A stretch of 64,000 nt of DNA from Streptomyces sp. JHA26 (GTDB taxonomy: Bacteria > Actinomycetota > Actinomycetes > Streptomycetales > Streptomycetaceae). The notes beneath the pieces were generated by a model, which had not been told where the DNA came from, made no database searches, and saw only the letters and a list, made by a program, of their open reading frames with translations. Numbering within the stretch: position 1 is the first letter of the stretch; each line of letters opens with the position of its first letter. Where the stretch lies: the NCBI RefSeq assembly GCF_002005565.1, contig NZ_BDJC01000004.1, forward strand, positions 124,001 through 188,000. The letters run 5' to 3'. The translations under genes were made by a program, and so were the position numbers. This document shows, piece by piece, positions 59,905 to 64,000 of this stretch.

Positions 59905-60920
59905 CGCCGCCTCCAGTCGCTGCCCCACTGCTGTGCCCGCCGCTGTCCGCCCTGCTGTCCGTCCTGCTGTCCGTCCTGCGGCAGCCCCTGGCGCGGCGGC
60001 GCCGCGAGCGGCTGCCCGTCGTGCGCGTGGTACTCCACCGACTCCGCCGTCAACCGCATGAACGCCTCCTCCAGCGAGGCCCGTTGCGGGCTCAGCTCGT
60101 GCAGCACGATCTGGTTGCGGGCCGCCAGTTCGCCGATCGCCTCCGACTTGTCGCCGTCGACCTCCAGGACCTCGGCGCCGCTCTCGACGACCGTGATCCC
60201 GGCACCGTGCAGCACGTCGAGCAGCCGCTCCCGCTGCGGGGAGCGGATCCGGACGTAGCCGCGCGAGTTCTCCTCGATGAACTCGGCCATCGAGGTGTCC
60301 GCCAGCAGCCTGCCCTGGCCGATGACGACCAGGTGGTCGGCGGTCAGCGCCATCTCGCTCATCAGGTGGGAGGAGACGAAGACCGTACGGTCCTGGGCGG
60401 CCAGCGTCTTCATCAGGTTGCGGATCCAGTGGATGCCCTCGGGGTCCAGGCCGTTGACCGGCTCGTCGAACATCAGGATCCGCGGGTCGCCGAGCAGCGC
60501 CCCGGCGATGCCGAGCCGCTGGCCCATGCCGAGGGAGAAACCCTTGGCCTTCTTCTTCGCGACCGCCGTCAGGCCGACGATGTCCAGCACCTCGCGCACC
60601 CGGCGGGCCGGGATCCCGTTGGCCTGCGCCAGGCACAGCAGATGGTTGTAGGCGCTGCGTCCGCCGTGCATCGCCTTGGCGTCCAGCAGGGCGCCGACGT
60701 ACGTGAGCGGGTCCTTCAACTGGTCGTAGCGGCGCCCGTCGATGCGGACGTCCCCGGCGGTGGGCCGGTCCAGTCCCAGCACCATCCGCATGGTGGTCGA
60801 CTTGCCCGCACCGTTCGGCCCGAGGAAGCCGGTGATGACGCCGGGTCTGACGGTGAACGTGAGGTCGTCGACCGCCACTTTCTCGCCGTACCGCTTGGTC
60901 AGCCCCTCGAGCTCGATCAT
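59901..60920 (-). CDS. ABC transporter ATP-binding protein, pair B
   Basis: The product has 339 residues from the ATG at 60920 (MIELEGLTKRYGEK). Walker A is FLGPNGAGKSTTMR, the signature SLGMGQRLGIAGAL, and Walker B ILMFDEPVNGLDPEGIHWIRNLM. A short Gln-rich C-terminal tail follows. It shares order and motifs with pair A. The substrate is unknown; its position next to filP may be only synteny. Confidence 0.92.
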   Translation of the reverse strand: MIELEGLTKRYGEKVAVDDLTFTVRPGVITGFLGPNGAGKSTTMRMVLGLDRPTAGDVRIDGRRYDQLKDPLTYVGALLDAKAMHGGRSAYNHLLCLAQANGIPARRVREVLDIVGLTAVAKKKAKGFSLGMGQRLGIAGALLGDPRILMFDEPVNGLDPEGIHWIRNLMKTLAAQDRTVFVSSHLMSEMALTADHLVVIGQGRLLADTSMAEFIEENSRGYVRIRSPQRERLLDVLHGAGITVVESGAEVLEVDGDKSEAIGELAARNQIVLHELSPQRASLEEAFMRLTAESVEYHAHDGQPLAAPPRQGLPQDGQQDGQQGGQRRAQQWGSDWRRR

Positions 60921-60932
60921 GCGGCCCACGCT

Positions 60933-60987
60933 AGAACGGGACGGAGCCCCCTGCCACCCCAGTGGCAGAGGGCTCCGCCCCCGTTCT
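60933..60987 (-). terminator. Terminator after filP
   Basis: A long hairpin combines CTGCCAC (60951-60957) with GTGGCAG (60962-60968), CGGAGCCC (60942-60949) with GGGCTCCG (60970-60977), and AGAACGGG (60933-60940) with CCCGTTCT (60980-60987). It lies 31 bp past the filP end on that strand. Confidence 0.8.
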
Positions 60988-61017
60988 GCTCCGGTTCGGC
61001 CGGACCGCGTCCCGGCG

Positions 61018-61953
61018 TCAGCGGGTCTGCTGGGCCGGCACCCCGCGGGAGACCGGCTCGTCCTCGGCCGGCGTACCGGCGGCGGCCACCGCGGCGCCCG
61101 TCAGGGTCGCCAGCATCTCGCGCACGTTGGTCAGCTGCGCGTTGATGGAGTCGCGGCGGTTGGTGAGGGCGGCGAGCTCGCGCTCCGACTCGGAACGGAT
61201 GCGGTCGGCCTTGGCGTTGGCGTCGGCCACGATGTCCTCGGCCTGGCGCTGCGCCGTCTCGACGGTCTGGCGGGCGCGGCGCTCGGCGTCCGTGCGCAGC
61301 TTCTCCGCCTCCAGGCGCAGCTGCTCGGCGCGGTGCTCGATCTCCGCGAGCCGCTTCTCGGCCTTGGCCTGACGGGAGGCCAGGTCGCGCTCGGACTGCT
61401 CCCGGCGCTTGGCCAGGTTCGTCTCGAAGTCGGCGGCGGCCTGGGCGGCCTTGGCGCGGGTCTCCTCGAAGAGCGCGTCCGCCTCCTCGCGCTTGGACTG
61501 CGCGTCCTTCTGGGCCTCGGCCCGCAGCTGCGACGCGTCGCTCTTGGCCTTCTCGACGATCCGAACGCCCTCGTCCTCCGCCTTGGCCTTGCGCTCCGCG
61601 GCGTACGACTCGGCGTCGTTGCGCACCTGCTGGGCCGCCGACTCGGCCAGCTCGCGGTGCTGCTCGGCGGCGCGCCGGGCCTCTTCCCGCAGGTCCTTCG
61701 CCTCCTCCTCGGCGAGGCGCAGGATCTTCTCGACCCGGGCACCGAGACCGGCGTACGACGGCTCGGCGTCACTGACCTGGGCCTGGGCGTTCTGGGTCTC
61801 GAGGTGGAGTTCCTCGATGCGCTTTTCCAGAGCGGTGATGCGGGACAGGGCGCTGTCACGGTCGGAGACGAGCTTGGAGATGCGTTCGTCCACCTGAGCG
61901 CGGTCGTACCCACGCCGCACAAGCTCGAAGCCGTAGGGGGAAGTGTCGCTCAT
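61018..61953 (-). CDS. filP: FilP intermediate-filament-like coiled-coil protein
   Basis: FilP forms subapical cytoskeletal networks that stiffen hyphae and act with DivIVA and Scy in tip growth. The 311-residue product fits the known length. A DivIVA-like N-terminus (YGFELVRRGYDRAQVDERISKLV) precedes a continuous coiled coil rich in Ala/Glu/Arg/Gln (about 30-280). The ATG follows GACAGGAACCCC. It was long labelled cellulose-binding protein. It lies next to scy as in S. coelicolor. Confidence 0.94.
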   Translation of the reverse strand: MSDTSPYGFELVRRGYDRAQVDERISKLVSDRDSALSRITALEKRIEELHLETQNAQAQVSDAEPSYAGLGARVEKILRLAEEEAKDLREEARRAAEQHRELAESAAQQVRNDAESYAAERKAKAEDEGVRIVEKAKSDASQLRAEAQKDAQSKREEADALFEETRAKAAQAAADFETNLAKRREQSERDLASRQAKAEKRLAEIEHRAEQLRLEAEKLRTDAERRARQTVETAQRQAEDIVADANAKADRIRSESERELAALTNRRDSINAQLTNVREMLATLTGAAVAAAGTPAEDEPVSRGVPAQQTR

Positions 61954-61994
61954 GGGGTTCCTGTCGAAAGAGACCGGGTGAGGTGATAGAGGGA

Positions 61995-62021
61995 ATCCTA
62001 GGCGTCATTGCGGTGTGTCAT
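61995..62021 (-). promoter_or_regulatory. Candidate filP promoter
   Basis: On the minus strand, ATGACA (complement of 62016-62021) and TAGGAT (complement of 61995-62000) are 15 bp apart, just upstream of the filP leader. The spacing is short, so the call is tentative. Confidence 0.45.
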
Positions 62022-62160
62022 CGAGCGGATGCGTGTTTGATCTGGAGAATGACACCTCTTTTGAGTGGCTGACCTCCGGACGGCTTGCCAAACTTCGAGT
62101 CAAAGGCCAAGACCATGACGGGTCAGAGCCCTCCAGGAGACACGGAAACCCTCCTCGACG

Positions 62161-64000
62161 CTAGCCGTCCGACGACTTGCCACCCGAACGGGGGGCGCCG
62201 ACCGTCGCGCCAGCCTTGACCCCGCCGTCCTTGCCGCCCGCCGGGGCCTCGAAGGACTCCAGCGCCTCCAGCACGTCCTGCACCCGGGAGATCTCGGCGT
62301 TGATGTCCTCGCGGCGCCGCACCAGGACCTCCAGCTCGCGCTTGCCCTCCTCGACCGTGCGCCGGGCCTCCCGGACCGCCTCGGCCTTGAGCTCCTCGGC
62401 CTCCCGGACCAGCGAGGCCTTCTTCTGCTCGGCCTCCTTCAGCAGGCCCTCGGCCTTCTTGACGGCGGCGATGCGCACCTTGCCGGCCTCGGAGTTGGCC
62501 TCCGACACCAGCTCCTTGGCCTTCGCCTCGGCCTTGGCGAGCTGCTCCTCGGCGGCCTTGACGAGCGCGTCGCAGCGCTCGCCGGCCGACTTCATCGTCT
62601 CGGCTGCCTCGCGGCGGGCCCGCTCGTGCAGCTCCTCGATCTCGGAGGTGAGGCGCCGGCGCAACTCCTCCGCGCGCTCCCTGATGGCCGTCGCGTCCCG
62701 CCGGGCGCCGACGAGCAGCTCGTCCGCGTCCGTACGGGCCTTCTCCACCCGGGTGTTGCCCTCGACCGTCGCCTCGGCGACGATCCGGTCGGCCTCCGCA
62801 CGGGCCGCGCCGACCATCGTGTCGGCCTGCGACTCGGCGTCCGCGGTGGCCTTCTGCGCCTGCTGCTGGGCCTCGGTGAGCAGCTTGTCGGCCTCCGCCG
62901 TGGTCTCCGTGATGAGCGTGTCGACCTGCTCGGCCGCCTCCGAACGCCGCTTGTTGGCGTCCTTGCGGGCCTCGTCCAGGGTGCGTTCGGCCTCCTCGCG
63001 TGCGGCCGTCGTGACCCGTTCGGCCTCCTCCGCCGCCCGGGCCTTGAGCCGCTCCGCCTCGGAACGGATCCGCTCGGCGTGCTGCTGCGCGGAGCCGACC
63101 GCCTCGGCGGCCTCGGCCCGCAGCCGCTCCGCCTCGCCGGTGGCCTCCGACAGGAGCTGCTCGGCCTGGGCGCTCGCCTCGGCCCGGACCCGGTCGGCCT
63201 CGGCCGCCGCCTCGGCGCGGACGCGTTCCGCCTCCGCGACCGTCTCGGTGCGGATCCGGTCGGTCTCGGCGGCCGTCTCCGTGGTGAGCCGCTCCGCCTC
63301 GGAGCGCGCCTCGGTGATCAGGGTGTCGGCCTGCGTCGCCGCGTCCGACCGGATGCGGTTGGCGTCCTCGCGGGCGTCCGCCCGGGTGCGCGCCGCCGCC
63401 TGCTCGGCCTCCGCGATGGCGTCCGACGCCTCCGTGCGCACCCGCTGGGCGTGCTCGGCGACGTCCGACCGGATCCGCTCGGCCTCCGACATCGCCTCGG
63501 ACATCGTCCGCTCGGCCAGTGCCTTGGCGGCCTCCGCCTCCTCCTGCGCCTCGCGGCGCAGCCGGCCGGCGTCCTCGCTCGCCCGCTCCCGCTCCGCGTA
63601 GGCGTCGGTGCGGACCCGGTCCGCCTCCTCCTCGGCCTCGCGCCGGGTGCGCTCCGCCGCGTGCTCGGCGGCACTGCGCAGCCCGGTGATCTCCTCCTGG
63701 GCCTGCTCGTGCAGCCCGGCGACCGACTCCCGCACCTGCTGCGCGTGCTGCTCGGCGGCCGACACCATCTCGGTCGCGCGCCGGTCGGCCTCCTCGACCA
63801 GCCGGACCGCCTCGGCCTGCGCCTCCTCCACGCGGGTGCGCGCCGAGGCCAGCAGCTCCTCGCTCTGCTCGCGGGCCCGCTCACGCTCCTGGTCCGCCTC
63901 CTGCCGGGCGGCGCCCAGCAGTTCCTCGGCCTCGCGGCGGCGCCGGGCGGCCTCCTCCTGCGCGGCGGCCAGCGTCTCCGAGGCCTCCGCGGCGATGCGC
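62161..64000 (-). CDS. scy: Scy polarity coiled-coil protein (3' part, N-terminus outside window)
   Basis: The frame is open to the window end, so only the C-terminal part of at least 612 residues is seen. The first visible GTG at 63831 is internal. The visible sequence is one extended coiled coil of Ala/Glu/Arg/Thr repeats with frequent AERVRAEA-, AERLKARA- and ADRIRTE-like units. Scy is a very long scaffold that with FilP and DivIVA forms the tip-organising centre. A non-coiled C-terminal tail (about 35 residues) ends it. The 207-bp gap to filP has no terminator. Confidence 0.92.
   Translation of the reverse strand, partial: RIAAEASETLAAAQEEAARRRREAEELLGAARQEADQERERAREQSEELLASARTRVEEAQAEAVRLVEEADRRATEMVSAAEQHAQQVRESVAGLHEQAQEEITGLRSAAEHAAERTRREAEEEADRVRTDAYAERERASEDAGRLRREAQEEAEAAKALAERTMSEAMSEAERIRSDVAEHAQRVRTEASDAIAEAEQAAARTRADAREDANRIRSDAATQADTLITEARSEAERLTTETAAETDRIRTETVAEAERVRAEAAAEADRVRAEASAQAEQLLSEATGEAERLRAEAAEAVGSAQQHAERIRSEAERLKARAAEEAERVTTAAREEAERTLDEARKDANKRRSEAAEQVDTLITETTAEADKLLTEAQQQAQKATADAESQADTMVGAARAEADRIVAEATVEGNTRVEKARTDADELLVGARRDATAIRERAEELRRRLTSEIEELHERARREAAETMKSAGERCDALVKAAEEQLAKAEAKAKELVSEANSEAGKVRIAAVKKAEGLLKEAEQKKASLVREAEELKAEAVREARRTVEEGKRELEVLVRRREDINAEISRVQDVLEALESFEAPAGGKDGGVKAGATVGAPRSGGKSSDG

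Noticed and set aside
59128..60636. 502-residue frame suggesting an ATPase-permease fusion
   Set aside because: The ATPase gene is in another frame and overlaps the permease start by 4 bp; no fusion exists.

Overview
The window is very GC-rich (roughly 70% and above in most genes) and has the gene content of a Streptomyces chromosome. From about position 15,100 to the end, the gene order matches what I remember of the conserved S. coelicolor block SCO5351-SCO5397: nrtL, lysA, hom, thrC, thrB, rho, prfA, glyA, the atp operon, chiC, nucS, filP and scy. That match is from memory and was not searched. The left 15 kb is accessory DNA.

Region 1 (1-3625) has visibly lower GC. It holds the 3' part of a type I restriction subunit gene (hsdR) translationally coupled to a YgjP/DUF45 metallopeptidase-like gene. 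Two large inverted-repeat structures follow (3662-3829 and 3884-3954).

Region 2 (4004-14979) is an actinomycete integrative and conjugative element (AICE) of the pSAM2 type, abutting a tRNA-Arg(CCG) gene. It has two GntR/UTRA regulators, each beside its own repeated operator-like palindromes. The transfer part is a SCO3933-type regulator, an FtsK-like translocase, a DUF2637 membrane protein, several tiny transfer/spread proteins and SpdD. The replication and recombination part is RepSA, Xis and Int in overlapping or coupled order. The left att site is not in the window, so the restriction genes may be cargo of the same element.

Region 3 (15,171-32,818) carries a receiver-domain protein, the ArgS-like anticodon-binding protein NrtL, the aspartate-family genes lysA, hom, thrC and thrB, rho, an LCP cell-wall ligase, and rpmE, prfA, prmC and a TsaC/Sua5 protein. 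A phosphatase-like protein that has lost its nucleophilic cysteine, glyA and a TagO/WecA-type sugar-phosphate transferase complete it. Region 4 (33,106-41,567) is the full F1Fo ATP synthase operon atpIBEFHAGDC plus a DUF2550 gene.

Region 5 (41,571-56,825) is mixed. It has a secreted chitinase with the classic 12-bp direct repeats, a NarL-type two-component system, small membrane proteins, a cobalamin adenosyltransferase and a TetR-regulated drug-export-type ABC transporter. It continues with 3-hydroxybutyryl-CoA dehydrogenase, an STAS protein, a large P-loop membrane protein, the mismatch endonuclease NucS, an SCO5389-type protein, an LLM flavin oxidoreductase and a zinc-ribbon protein. Region 6 (56,833-64,000) has two tandem paralogous ABC ATPase-permease pairs, then the polar-growth coiled-coil genes filP and scy (scy is cut by the window end). 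Long antisense open frames throughout are GC-codon shadows and are not annotated.
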